Source of the DNA: Richelia sinica FACHB-800 | GTDB lineage: Bacteria; Cyanobacteriota; Cyanobacteriia; Cyanobacteriales; Nostocaceae | NCBI RefSeq assembly: GCF_014698825.1 | Contig: NZ_JACJTT010000001.1 | Location: forward strand, 248,001-312,000 | Direction: 5' to 3' | Length of the DNA stretch: 64,000 nucleotides | Part shown: positions 28,640-39,829 of the stretch, in pieces | Position numbering within the stretch: the stretch's first letter is position 1 | How the letters are laid out: each line of letters starts with the position of its first letter | Program-made: the position numbers and the translations under genes | The notes under the pieces: generated by a model | What the model saw: the letters and a program-made list of their open reading frames with translations, nothing else | Databases searched by the model: none | Told to the model about the DNA's origin: nothing

Positions 28640-31354
28640 TTGAACTTACATCAAGACACCAAATCCTCGAATCAGCCATGTCTGGATTCTGAGATGAATT
28701 CTCCAACCACCTTGTCAACGCAACCATTACCGTTGCACAAGGATGAAGGAAATGATGAGAAGTGTGTTCAAAATTTTTACCATTGGCTGAATCTTCATCA
28801 GGTGTGGGGAAAATTGCCCGCAGATGCAAAAGATGCGATCGCTCAGTCTAGCCATTATTTGCAAGTAGCACCCCAAACTCTGATTTATCAGGAAGGACAA
28901 ACCCCCACGGGAGTGTACCTGTTAAAGTCGGGAACTGTGGAAATTTTCCAGTCATCACCCATTGGTCAATTGCTGATTCGTTACCGAAATCCAGGGGATT
29001 TATTCGGTTATACCCTCATTGCCAATGGTGTGGAAGGAACTTATCAAACTAGTGCGATCGCTTTGACACAGAGTGAAATTTGCTTTCTGCCCAAAGCAGC
29101 ATTTCATCAATTGATAGTTGCTTACCCTGCTATTCAACAGGTGATTCATTCTCGTCTAGCGGAAGATTTGCAGGAGTATACAACTCGCATTGCTTGGTCA
29201 CAGGTACGGATTCAATGCCTACAGTCCTATATCCAGCCAGTACCCCATCAAACTCACATTATCGGTAGTAGTAAAGCCACACAAAAACTCACAGAACAAA
29301 TCAATCAAGCGGCTAAAAATCTTCAGCCTGTGATTTTTCAAGCTCAACCCGGTACAGGTAAAACCTTCGTTGCCGGTTTAATTCATACTCGCTCAGAACT
29401 AGCCTCTCAACCATTCGCGGAATTGGACTGTAGTGATTTGCCTCGGGCCGAGGATGGTCGGTTAAATACAGATGCCCTATTTGGTCGAGTAGGTCAGCAA
29501 CAAGGAATTGTGGAACTGATCGAGCGAGGAACCATACTACTGGATAATGTACATGTATTGAGTGAAGGCGATCGCTCCCGCTTAATTCACTACCTCAAAA
29601 CAGGATTCATTCTCCCTAATCACGGCATTGTCGGCAAAGTTAATCTCGTCAAAAAACCACCTCAACTTATTCAATCTGGGGTGCGGCTAATTCTGGCATC
29701 GCCTCACAAACTGGAATTGCCTGATATCAATACCATTACCATCAAACTGTTTCCCCTCCCCCAACGCAAAGCTGATATTGCCGATTTTGCTCATCACTTC
29801 TTAGAGCAGTTTTGTCGGGAACAGAATCGCCCCCTATTACAATTAGACCAATCCGACCTCCGTCGCTTGATCAGCTATGACTACCCTGGAAATATAGGGG
29901 AACTGGCAGAAATTCTGCACCGAGCAGTAATGATGACACCATCAGGCCATTCCACCATTCCTGAACAAGCCTTGTGGTCGGTGCAATCAACCAAAAACGC
30001 CTTCCGCCTGGATTTGTTAACCCATGTACCTTGGTTGCGACAAATATTTCTCAGTCGTTGGTATCCAGAAGCGATCTGGTGGGTGATGATGGCAGTGTTT
30101 GTGCCGGTGACAGTATTGGGTTTCCTTGGCCCCCAACCACGGGATAGCAGTGTCACTCTCAATTTATTTTGGGCCTGGTGGTGGCCTGGTTATCTGTTCC
30201 TCTTTGTCTTTGTGGGTCGGCTATGGTGTGCTGTTTGTCCATTCATGATTGCTGGTGAATGGATGCGACGTATTTCTCTCTGGCTCTTTCCCCGTCAGCA
30301 ACTCACCTGGAATCACCAATGGTTGAACCGTTGGGGTGGTTGGGTTGTGTTTAGTGGTTTTGTGGCTATTTATCTGTGGGAAAAGCTGTGGGATTTACCA
30401 CACCATGCCTATTTATCAGCCTGGTTATTGTTAACTATCACCGCTGGAGCAGTCATTTGCAGCGTGATTTATGAGCGGCGGTTATGGTGTCGCCATCTTT
30501 GTCCCATCGGTGGGATGAATGGGATGTTTGCCAAACTTTCCATGATGGAATTGCGTTCTGTGCAACAAATGTGTGGCAGTCAGTGTAACACCTTTGGCTG
30601 TTATAAAGGTACAGGCCCAACCCTAATCACCTTTGCCGGAGCCTTACCGGAAGAAGGACAAGCAACAGGAGGATGTCCGCTATATTCCCATCCAGCCCAA
30701 TTACAGGATAACCGTGACTGTATGCTGTGCATGACCTGTCTGAAAGGCTGTCCCAATCGTTCTGCTCAGTTAAATTGGCGATTTCCCGCTTCAGATTTAC
30801 TGGACAATCACAAAGGATTTTGGGCAGAAGCAGCTTTGTTGCTGCTGCTATTGGGTGGTGTTTTCATGCACCATGGCGATCGGATTTTGGCATGGTTGGG
30901 ATGGGGTGAGGTTCCTGTAGATGCTGACCATTTGCTGATTAGTATTCCCATTGCCCTTGTGCTTTTGAGTATTCCCGCTGCCTTAACATACATTACTCAT
31001 GCGATCGCTCGGTGCTTCGATTCAGAACAACCAGACTATCTCACTGTCATCTATGCCTATTTGCCTTTGACCCTAGCAGCCAATCTCACCCATTACATAC
31101 CTGCGGCCATGACGGAAGCAGGGCAAATTCTCCCAGTGTTAGCCCAGACCTTGGGTTACAGTAGCGCAGGTTTACCAACTCTGACCTGGAGTTGGGATGT
31201 CGCTCAATTCTTACAAGGTATCACCCTCCTCTCAGCCCTGGTCTTCAGTCCCTATCCACTTTGGAGAATCACAGGGCGATCGCTATTTTCCAATATCCCC
31301 CATCTGTTATTAATGTTGAGTTTTACAGTCTTGTTTTTCCAATTGATGATTTGA
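28640..31354 (+). CDS. cNMP-binding / sigma54-type AAA / membrane polyferredoxin fusion
   Basis: A 904-residue multidomain protein. Residues about 50-165: cyclic-nucleotide-binding (Crp-like) domain. About 205-440: AAA domain like sigma-54 activators, with Walker A QPGTGKT near 237 but LLDNV instead of LLDE in Walker B and no GAFTGA loop. About 470-904: a NosR/NapH-like membrane part with several helices and cysteine sets WCAVCP, WCRHLCP, CGSQCNTFGC and the ferredoxin motif CMLCMTCLKGCP. It therefore looks like a nucleotide- and redox-sensing membrane protein rather than a real sigma-54 activator; cyanobacteria lack sigma-54. TTG 28640 has TTGAGG at good spacing. ATG 28694 is the alternative. 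It lies upstream of nifH2 with one gene between. Confidence 0.75.
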   Translation: MNLHQDTKSSNQPCLDSEMNSPTTLSTQPLPLHKDEGNDEKCVQNFYHWLNLHQVWGKLPADAKDAIAQSSHYLQVAPQTLIYQEGQTPTGVYLLKSGTVEIFQSSPIGQLLIRYRNPGDLFGYTLIANGVEGTYQTSAIALTQSEICFLPKAAFHQLIVAYPAIQQVIHSRLAEDLQEYTTRIAWSQVRIQCLQSYIQPVPHQTHIIGSSKATQKLTEQINQAAKNLQPVIFQAQPGTGKTFVAGLIHTRSELASQPFAELDCSDLPRAEDGRLNTDALFGRVGQQQGIVELIERGTILLDNVHVLSEGDRSRLIHYLKTGFILPNHGIVGKVNLVKKPPQLIQSGVRLILASPHKLELPDINTITIKLFPLPQRKADIADFAHHFLEQFCREQNRPLLQLDQSDLRRLISYDYPGNIGELAEILHRAVMMTPSGHSTIPEQALWSVQSTKNAFRLDLLTHVPWLRQIFLSRWYPEAIWWVMMAVFVPVTVLGFLGPQPRDSSVTLNLFWAWWWPGYLFLFVFVGRLWCAVCPFMIAGEWMRRISLWLFPRQQLTWNHQWLNRWGGWVVFSGFVAIYLWEKLWDLPHHAYLSAWLLLTITAGAVICSVIYERRLWCRHLCPIGGMNGMFAKLSMMELRSVQQMCGSQCNTFGCYKGTGPTLITFAGALPEEGQATGGCPLYSHPAQLQDNRDCMLCMTCLKGCPNRSAQLNWRFPASDLLDNHKGFWAEAALLLLLLGGVFMHHGDRILAWLGWGEVPVDADHLLISIPIALVLLSIPAALTYITHAIARCFDSEQPDYLTVIYAYLPLTLAANLTHYIPAAMTEAGQILPVLAQTLGYSSAGLPTLTWSWDVAQFLQGITLLSALVFSPYPLWRITGRSLFSNIPHLLLMLSFTVLFFQLMI

Positions 31355-31452
31355 AATCTCCCGCCAAAACCACTATAGACAGCAAAATAATGTAGCTTAT
31401 TTTACTTTTTGTTCACTTGCCTTAGTGCTAGCTTTGGCTGGATATTAATATC

Positions 31453-31944
31453 ATGTTCATTTATCCTGACATCAACGACACAACCAATATGACCAGCAGT
31501 ATTATAGTAGTCTATTTACATTATTTAAGTTTCATGTTGTGTTTCGCTGCTTTAGCAGTAGAAGCATTGACATTAAAAAGAGAATTAGATGTAAAAGATG
31601 CTTGGAAAATATTAATTGCTGATGTAGTTTATGGCATATTTGCTACTAGTATACTAGTTACAGGAGTATTGCGTGTCATCTACTTCGGTAAAGGTGCAGA
31701 TTACTATTTAAATAGCCCATTTTTCTACATCAAAGTAGCAACCTTTATTGTTGTTGGTACTTTATCTCTTTATCCCACAATTTCTTTTGTCAATTGGCTC
31801 AGAGATTTACTCCAAGGACAAGCACCCACATTAGAATTAACCAAGTTCAATCGTTTGCTGTGGATCATTAGGGCTGAACTAGTTGGTTTTACTTTGATTC
31901 CTCTCCTAGCAGTGATCATGGCAGCAGGAGTCGGAATTAAATAA
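31453..31944 (+). CDS. DUF2214 integral membrane protein
   Basis: A protein of about 150-163 residues with four hydrophobic helices, matching the DUF2214 family (HYLSF early, then FGKGADYYLNSPFFYIK). The function is unknown. ATG 31453 is the longest start; ATG 31489 begins right before the first helix and may be the true one. It lies 98 bases after the polyferredoxin fusion in the same direction and may be cotranscribed. Confidence 0.75.
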   Translation: MFIYPDINDTTNMTSSIIVVYLHYLSFMLCFAALAVEALTLKRELDVKDAWKILIADVVYGIFATSILVTGVLRVIYFGKGADYYLNSPFFYIKVATFIVVGTLSLYPTISFVNWLRDLLQGQAPTLELTKFNRLLWIIRAELVGFTLIPLLAVIMAAGVGIK

Positions 31945-34028
<2,084 letters not shown>

Positions 34029-34379
34029 TTTTAATTTAGTAATTAACCTCGGTTTTGCTCAAACCGAGGTTCTCAAAAGTTCACCTTCTATTGAGCAAAA
34101 CTTGTATATTTGAAAGCAACTCTATATTACGTAGATTTATTTTTTTGATATATTTATTTAATCTAGTTTATTATACTTAGACCACCAAAGCTTACATAAC
34201 TTTATATAAAGGTTTTTACAACTATCCTGCGATTATTACTGGCTATGTCATACTAATAGATGAGAGTTAATTCGGCGACCGCGTTTGTTTTTAGTATTGA
34301 CGGGCTTTTTCCTTTTGGTATTTACAGACTTTTCTCCGAAACTTAAATCTCTACACCCTTATGATTTCGGAGACAATTT
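34029..34379. other. Intergenic region between nifH2 and the RRM gene
   Basis: Apart from the nifH2 terminator hairpin, about 300 AT-rich bases without a gene. The last 120 bases are a pyrimidine-rich leader ahead of the RNA-binding protein gene, with GGAGA before its ATG. Such leaders in cyanobacterial rbp genes are associated with cold control; that is inference here. Confidence 0.45.
34045..34071 (+). terminator. Hairpin terminator of nifH2
   Basis: AACCTCGGTTT and AAACCGAGGTT form a perfect 11-bp stem with a 5-base loop, 17 bases after the nifH2 stop. There is no U-run, so it may protect the 3' end of the mRNA rather than terminate alone. Confidence 0.65.
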
Positions 34380-34679
34380 ATGTCAGTTTACGTAGGCAAT
34401 CTTTCTTATGAAGTTACAGAAGATAGTCTGAATGCAGTTTTTGCAGAATATGGTTCTGTTAAACGTGTTCAACTACCTACTGACCGCGAAACAGGCCGTT
34501 TACGCGGTTTCGGTTTTGTGGAAATGGATACAGAGGCAGAAGAAACAGCTGCTATTGAAGCATTGGATGGTGCTGAATGGATGGGACGTGATTTGAAGGT
34601 GAACAAGGCTAAACCTAGAGAAGACAGAAGTTCCTCTGGTGGAAATCGCGGTAGCTACGGTGGACGTAGCCGCTACTAA
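34380..34679 (+). CDS. RRM-domain RNA-binding protein with glycine-rich tail
   Basis: A 99-residue RbpA-type protein: one RNA recognition motif (residues 1-80) with RNP2 SVYVGNL and RNP1 RGFGFVEM, then a short Ser/Gly/Arg tail. Such proteins in cyanobacteria bind mRNA and are often cold-induced. GGAGACAATTT precedes the ATG. Several paralogues exist per genome, so no numbered symbol is assigned. Confidence 0.92.
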   Translation: MSVYVGNLSYEVTEDSLNAVFAEYGSVKRVQLPTDRETGRLRGFGFVEMDTEAEETAAIEALDGAEWMGRDLKVNKAKPREDRSSSGGNRGSYGGRSRY

Positions 34680-34742
34680 GAGTGATTGCTTTAGCTTCAA
34701 AAGCTAGACCATCAAAATAGCGCATTAATTGCATTCCTTACT

Positions 34743-34771
34743 GACTCAGGCAGAAATGCTTGAGTCTTTTT
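34743..34771 (+). terminator. Rho-independent terminator of the RRM gene
   Basis: GACTCAGGC pairs with GCTTGAGTC (9 bp, one G-U) around a 6-base loop and is followed by five T residues. It lies 64 bases after the RRM stop codon. Confidence 0.8.
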
Positions 34772-34841
34772 AATAGACAAGCTGGACTGAGTAGCGAAAA
34801 CTCAAGCTTTCTCAGCGAAAAATCAATTTCTGGAGTTATGC

Positions 34842-35147
34842 ATGTCTCACTCAGACATTCCCGTAGAACCTGCCGTTTTAATCACCATTATTGGTGAAAC
34901 AGTTCTGCAAGATCGTATTGTTAGGCTGTTAAAAAGCCATAACGTTACTGGCTACACCATTAGTCAGGTGCAAGGAGAAGGTGGCCATGGAAGACGCTTG
35001 TCAGACATATCAGGCTACAATACTAATATTCAGATTAAAACCATAGTCTCATTAGAAATATCTGACGCGTTGCTTTGTGCCCTAAAAGAGGAACAAGGTA
35101 AACATGGCTTAGTTGCTTTTAGACACCCTATAGAAGCTTTTTATTAA
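34842..35147 (+). CDS. PII-like signalling protein
   Basis: A 101-residue protein of the GlnB/PII superfamily, closest in pattern to the SbtB-like branch: a ferredoxin-like fold with a VTGYTISQVQGEGG motif entering a shortened T-loop with GRR. The canonical PII uridylylation Tyr and PROSITE T-loop are absent. SbtB senses adenyl nucleotides and binds the bicarbonate transporter SbtA, but no transporter is next to this gene. GGAG stands 7 bases before the ATG. It presumably binds a nucleotide and a membrane partner; the partner is unknown. Confidence 0.7.
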   Translation: MSHSDIPVEPAVLITIIGETVLQDRIVRLLKSHNVTGYTISQVQGEGGHGRRLSDISGYNTNIQIKTIVSLEISDALLCALKEEQGKHGLVAFRHPIEAFY

Positions 35148-35376
35148 TTAAATAACCTTGAGAAAATATCTAGTATAGATATGTGTTCTTAACCAATTCC
35201 ATAAATTAGACATCTGGAGGTAAAGACTGTAGAAATGTTTGTGAGAAACGCATATTTAATTTCACCAGATGTCTATATGCAGTATCATGTGATTGAAGAT
35301 TTTGATGTGATCAATGTTATACATCAAATCAAACCCCAGTCTTAGACCTAATTACAGATTTCCAGGTGGCTTAATA

Positions 35377-35682
35377 ATGGACTCTACTGCTAACAAAATC
35401 ATCCCAGAATTTGAAAAACTATTTAGACAAAAATTACAACTAAATAATTGTAAATTAAGAAAGAAAAGACAAGAGAATAATTATGAGATTACTACTCCTG
35501 CTCAAGACATTTTCCTGATGTACTGGTGCGAGTTTCCAGAAATTAAGTTGATATATCAGGCTATAGGAATTCGCACACAGCAGACTGCTGTTTATGAGCG
35601 AGCTATCCTCTCCCATATTAATTCTTGTCTCAGTATTCTCCAGGAAACTATTGCTATTAATACTCTATCAACCCAGAATTAG
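35377..35682 (+). CDS. Hypothetical protein (101 aa)
   Basis: ATG 35377 is chosen because AGGTGG lies upstream; the frame also opens at 35314. The protein has a basic centre (CKLRKKRQ near residue 28) and no membrane span or recognised domain. It is predicted mostly helical. It is convergent with the FAD monooxygenase gene, whose stop is 12 bases away. Confidence 0.6.
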   Translation: MDSTANKIIPEFEKLFRQKLQLNNCKLRKKRQENNYEITTPAQDIFLMYWCEFPEIKLIYQAIGIRTQQTAVYERAILSHINSCLSILQETIAINTLSTQN

Positions 35683-35693
35683 GTGCCATTAAA

Positions 35694-37163
35694 TTACACT
35701 GACGATAAAGAATCTATGATTTGATTAACATCACGAGTATAAACTTTGTGGCTATACTCGTACCATTCTTGATCAGAATTATAAGGTGATCTGGTCAGTG
35801 TCGCTGCTTGGATATAGGCTATGAATGGTCGGCGTAAATGTTCATATTTGCTAAAGCATTGACTAATTAATTCCACATTTTGCCAATTATTTTTTTCGGC
35901 TATATTAGTAATTATTGTCACAATTGCTAGTGCATCTTCTAAGCCTTGATTGGCACCTTGGGCCATAAATGGTGGCATTCCATGGGCAGCATCTCCAACT
36001 AGTACCACTCGTCCTTGATGCCATGGAGGTGTAGTTGTGCCAGCATCAGTTTCATAGATGGCATGGTGGATATAGTAAGGACGTTGATTAATATTTTCGA
36101 TTGGTGAATTTGCGACTAATTCTGTTAAACTGCTAGGAAAATCGGCATGTTTTAAGTTTTGGACTGCTAAATTCACTAAATCTTTTCCAGATTTACCTTG
36201 CAGACATTCTAAAGGTACAGGCAGATGGAGTATATAAGCAAACTGACCTGGCTCTCTAGAAAATAATATCATTCTTATCGCGCTACTCTCAAGAGAGTTT
36301 TCTGAGATAGAGTCCCTACTAATAGTAGTCAGAAATGTGTCATCCAGGAATTTATTAACTATTTCTGTTGCCAGTTGATTGGGGATATCCTTGATACCTC
36401 CACAGTTAATAGCTGCAAAGCCAGAATATTGAGGGTGAGTAAAATTAGTATAGGGGCTATCTTTATAGATTACTTTACGAACTTCAGAGTTAATACCATC
36501 AGCACCAATCACTAGTTTGCCACGAAAAGTTTTAGAAATGTATTGAGTAGGTGCGTTATCGATATTTTGAGTTGAATTATTCTTTGAATGGGAATTTTCT
36601 TCCCAATAAGCATAGGGATTATTTTCTACTCTACTATCAGATATACACTCTACTAGTACACAACCATTTTCTGGTTCATCAACTAAATTGGTGCAGCGAT
36701 GATTAGCTTTTACCAGTTCTGGAGGAATCAAATTTCTCAAGGTAGTTTGTAATTCAAACCAAGAAATTGATACTCTCCCTTCACCATAATCTCGAAACCA
36801 TTCATCAAACCGTAATGGAACTGACCTAATGATCTGACCTTGAAAGTTTTTATAAACCCATTGCGGTGAATTTTTTGCGGTGTTTGTCTCCCCAGATGGC
36901 TGGGGTTTAACTAACGTAGTAGCCTTATTTTTGACTGCTGTATAAGCATTGCTATCTAACGCCTTCAGTGATTTTAATCCATTAGGTAATAGGTCTAAGA
37001 CCTGACCTACTTGACGAAAACCACGTGTTTGGTCAAGGACAAGAATGTTTTCTATACCCCTCTGACGTAATCCCACAGCAGTTGCTAAACCAATAGGCCC
37101 AGCACCGACGATGATAACATCATATATTTTTTGATGATTTGTAATCGCTTGATGTTGTAACAT
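35694..37163 (-). CDS. FAD-dependent monooxygenase (PheA/TfdB/UbiH-type)
   Basis: A 489-residue flavoprotein hydroxylase. The FAD dinucleotide loop VGAGPIGLATAVGL is near residue 20, the second FAD motif VLVGDAAHGMPP near 395, and the intermediate KLVIGADGINSEVR motif near 215. It is longer than many relatives because of a polar insert around 175-205. It probably hydroxylates an aromatic or isoprenoid substrate using NAD(P)H and oxygen. The substrate is unknown. It is transcribed leftward, with its own 100-bp upstream gap. Confidence 0.85.
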   Translation of the reverse strand: MLQHQAITNHQKIYDVIIVGAGPIGLATAVGLRQRGIENILVLDQTRGFRQVGQVLDLLPNGLKSLKALDSNAYTAVKNKATTLVKPQPSGETNTAKNSPQWVYKNFQGQIIRSVPLRFDEWFRDYGEGRVSISWFELQTTLRNLIPPELVKANHRCTNLVDEPENGCVLVECISDSRVENNPYAYWEENSHSKNNSTQNIDNAPTQYISKTFRGKLVIGADGINSEVRKVIYKDSPYTNFTHPQYSGFAAINCGGIKDIPNQLATEIVNKFLDDTFLTTISRDSISENSLESSAIRMILFSREPGQFAYILHLPVPLECLQGKSGKDLVNLAVQNLKHADFPSSLTELVANSPIENINQRPYYIHHAIYETDAGTTTPPWHQGRVVLVGDAAHGMPPFMAQGANQGLEDALAIVTIITNIAEKNNWQNVELISQCFSKYEHLRRPFIAYIQAATLTRSPYNSDQEWYEYSHKVYTRDVNQIIDSLSSV

Positions 37164-37267
37164 GGTTTTTAAAAATGAATAAATTCAGGTATTAATTGAA
37201 GATAAATTATATAATTACTCAAAATAACCGCAGTTTTGATATGGGATTTGATTTCCTATATACAAAA

Positions 37268-38017
37268 TCAGAAAAATTCAGCCTGTTTGATAGTGGCTTG
37301 AAAAAATTCATAATAACTGTCTGTTTCTACATACCACCCAGCAGCTATTTCTGAGGGAATTGTCAAACCGTCAAAAGTAGTTTCTGCTGATAATTTACCA
37401 CCAAAAGGTAGATAAGACCAAGTTTTATCTGTTGTCTGATTTCCCCATCTTGGTAATTTAGCTTGTAACACTTTACCATTTTCATCAATTAGTAAAGTGA
37501 GATTAACGGGTTCCCCATCAATTTGGAAACTGGCTTGAATTGTATCATCATTAATGGCTTGCCATGACACACCTTGTTGAGGTAAAAGTGCAGATGGTAG
37601 CCAGAATAATTCACCACCACAACGAGCAATGCTAGAACGGGTAGTATCGGTATTTATTGCTTTGACAAAGGGAATTAAACCCCAAATTTTAAATTCCACT
37701 TTTCCCGCACCATTGTAGTAATAGTCTGCCCCTTTGAGATGAAATAATCCACTACCAATCAAGGCTTTCCAAACAAAACCTTTGGCTGTCAAGATTTCTT
37801 CTCCTTGCATCGTTAGCCATTTATCTGGACTTGCGCGAAATTTTCCTTCCATTGTGAGTTTCACACCAGTTGCTAAGGGTGTACCGGGTGTAATTGCATG
37901 GCTAAAGTAACGTTGTACTGGTGCTGGTAATTCGGCTATTAATTCTTCAGTAAATTTTTTTGTTGGGGTTGGAGTTGCTAGGGTATGCCAAATTTTATTA
38001 ATGTTGTGATTTTTCAT
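37268..38017 (-). CDS. DUF6544-like protein
   Basis: A soluble protein of about 249 residues with the repeating aromatic pattern of the DUF6544 family (ELPAPVQRYFSHA early, GFVWKA, GADYYYNGAGKV, RCGGELFWLPSALLP). The function is unknown. ATG 38017 is preferred; the frame opens 10 codons earlier at a GTG. It lies between the FAD monooxygenase and the ABC exporter, all leftward, but with gaps above 100 bp, so an operon is uncertain. Confidence 0.65.
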   Translation of the reverse strand: MKNHNINKIWHTLATPTPTKKFTEELIAELPAPVQRYFSHAITPGTPLATGVKLTMEGKFRASPDKWLTMQGEEILTAKGFVWKALIGSGLFHLKGADYYYNGAGKVEFKIWGLIPFVKAINTDTTRSSIARCGGELFWLPSALLPQQGVSWQAINDDTIQASFQIDGEPVNLTLLIDENGKVLQAKLPRWGNQTTDKTWSYLPFGGKLSAETTFDGLTIPSEIAAGWYVETDSYYEFFQATIKQAEFF

Positions 38018-38163
38018 TGTATTTAATAATTGAATGCAGATAAACACAGATAATCATGACAATCAATGGATTTCAGGATTCTGTGCAGCCTCAGATAAAA
38101 TTGGTATTAATGTGTTGGGCTTTATGATCAAAAACCTGACAATTCATTTCAGGTTGACTATGT

Positions 38164-39786
38164 TCATCTCACTTTATCATAGGCAATTTTGCCATAATCC
38201 AGTTTGATGATTCTATCTGCTAGGTGAAAATAGTGATCGTCATGACTAATAATTAATACTGTTTTGCCTCTGTCTCGCAATTCTGGCAACAATTGGGTAT
38301 AGAATATATCTTTAAATAATGGGTCTTGGTCAGCGGCCCATTCATCAAATAGATAAATAGGTCGATTTTCTAAATATGCTGTCAGTAAAGCTAATCTTTT
38401 ACGTTGACCTTGGGATAGAGAAGTAGTAGAAAATTGACCGTTTTCTATTTTTACTTTATGGTCTAAGTGTAATTTTTGCAGATATGCTTGGGCTTGTTGG
38501 TCTAAATTGGCATTTTCTAGACCTAACAGTTCCTCAAATAAATAAAAGTCAGAGAAGACGACGGAAAAATGTTGACGATACCATTCACGGTTCTGGTCAG
38601 TAATTAATTCACCATTTAAGAAAATCTCTCCACCTTCGGGAATATACAGACCAGTAATTAGTTTCGCTAATGATGATTTACCACTGCCATTACCACCAAC
38701 TATAAATACTAATTCTTGGGGATGTAAGGTGAGGTTAATTGGTCCAAGAATAAAGGTGTTATCTTCTTGTTCTGTATGATAGGTGTGGGTGACTTTTTGC
38801 AACTGCAAGCTAGACCAGTTAGGATCTACTTTTGATGGTACTGTTTCTACTTCTGCACGGCTAGCAAGTGATAAACCCAAAGACTCTATTTTTTGCAAAG
38901 CGACGCTGGCTTTACTAATTAAAGGTAAGTTATTGACGATGTTATCCATCGGCAACATGATATAGGTAAAAGTTAAAATATAGCCAGATAGGGTTTGAGC
39001 GTTGATGGTTAGTAAATGGGGTAAAACAAAGAGTACAAAGCCAATGGCAAAGAAAAAGAGAAATTTACCCCAACTTGTAGTCGTTGCGAATAAAGTTAAA
39101 CCATCAACATTATGACGACGAAAAAGATTAGCTGTGGCTTCTAACCGTTGATTGAGGAAGATTTGCCGACGTTGATAATGTAATTTAAGTTCTTTAATCC
39201 CGACAGAAATTGTCCCGAAATGTTTAAATAACACATCTTGGTCATCACGGGCTAAAGCTAGTAATTTTTCACCTCGATTGAGTAACCATTGACAACTAGC
39301 TACACCAATTAACATTAAGGCACAAACTAATAGAAATACTAGCCAAGATAGCCAAGTAATATATAGTAAACATCCCAATACCATCGCTAAATCGATACAC
39401 AGGAAGGGGATAACGTAAACGGCATTGGCTACTGCTTGAACGTCTTCAGTTAAAGTTGCTAATAAGCGGGGATTTCCTACTTGTTCTAGATGGGTTAATT
39501 CGGAAGCGAGGATTTGCCGACTTAAACCCATGCGTAGTTGTAAAACGGCTTGTTGGGAAAGACGAATCAGCATGACTTGGGAAATCACGCTGGTAATTAA
39601 GGCAACGATGACTAGTCCAACGAAACCCCAAGCGATGGATGTGAGAGGTGTGGTGTTGCTTTGACTGGCTGCACTACTAATTAAGGAAATTAAAGCGGCG
39701 CTACCACCACCACTGAGAAATCCAGTAAAGATCGCAGTTGCGACCATACCCCAAGATGAACGTAAGAGAAAGTAAATTAGATGCAT
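38164..39786 (-). CDS. Cyclic-peptide-type ABC exporter (fused permease-ATPase)
   Basis: A 540-residue half transporter of the SyrD/YojI/PvdE type. Six helices occupy residues about 1-300. The nucleotide-binding domain (about 330-540) has Walker A GGNGSGKSSL, signature LSQGQRKR, Walker B YLFDEWAADQD and the switch His in ISHDD. Relatives export peptide siderophores, lasso or cyclic peptides. No NRPS or precursor peptide gene was seen nearby, so the cargo is unknown. It starts 43 bases from the divergent HpnI-like gene. Confidence 0.85.
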   Translation of the reverse strand: MHLIYFLLRSSWGMVATAIFTGFLSGGGSAALISLISSAASQSNTTPLTSIAWGFVGLVIVALITSVISQVMLIRLSQQAVLQLRMGLSRQILASELTHLEQVGNPRLLATLTEDVQAVANAVYVIPFLCIDLAMVLGCLLYITWLSWLVFLLVCALMLIGVASCQWLLNRGEKLLALARDDQDVLFKHFGTISVGIKELKLHYQRRQIFLNQRLEATANLFRRHNVDGLTLFATTTSWGKFLFFFAIGFVLFVLPHLLTINAQTLSGYILTFTYIMLPMDNIVNNLPLISKASVALQKIESLGLSLASRAEVETVPSKVDPNWSSLQLQKVTHTYHTEQEDNTFILGPINLTLHPQELVFIVGGNGSGKSSLAKLITGLYIPEGGEIFLNGELITDQNREWYRQHFSVVFSDFYLFEELLGLENANLDQQAQAYLQKLHLDHKVKIENGQFSTTSLSQGQRKRLALLTAYLENRPIYLFDEWAADQDPLFKDIFYTQLLPELRDRGKTVLIISHDDHYFHLADRIIKLDYGKIAYDKVR

Positions 39787-39829
39787 GTGTCAGTGGTGAG
39801 TTTCTACTCTTTCCTATTCCCTGTTGCCT

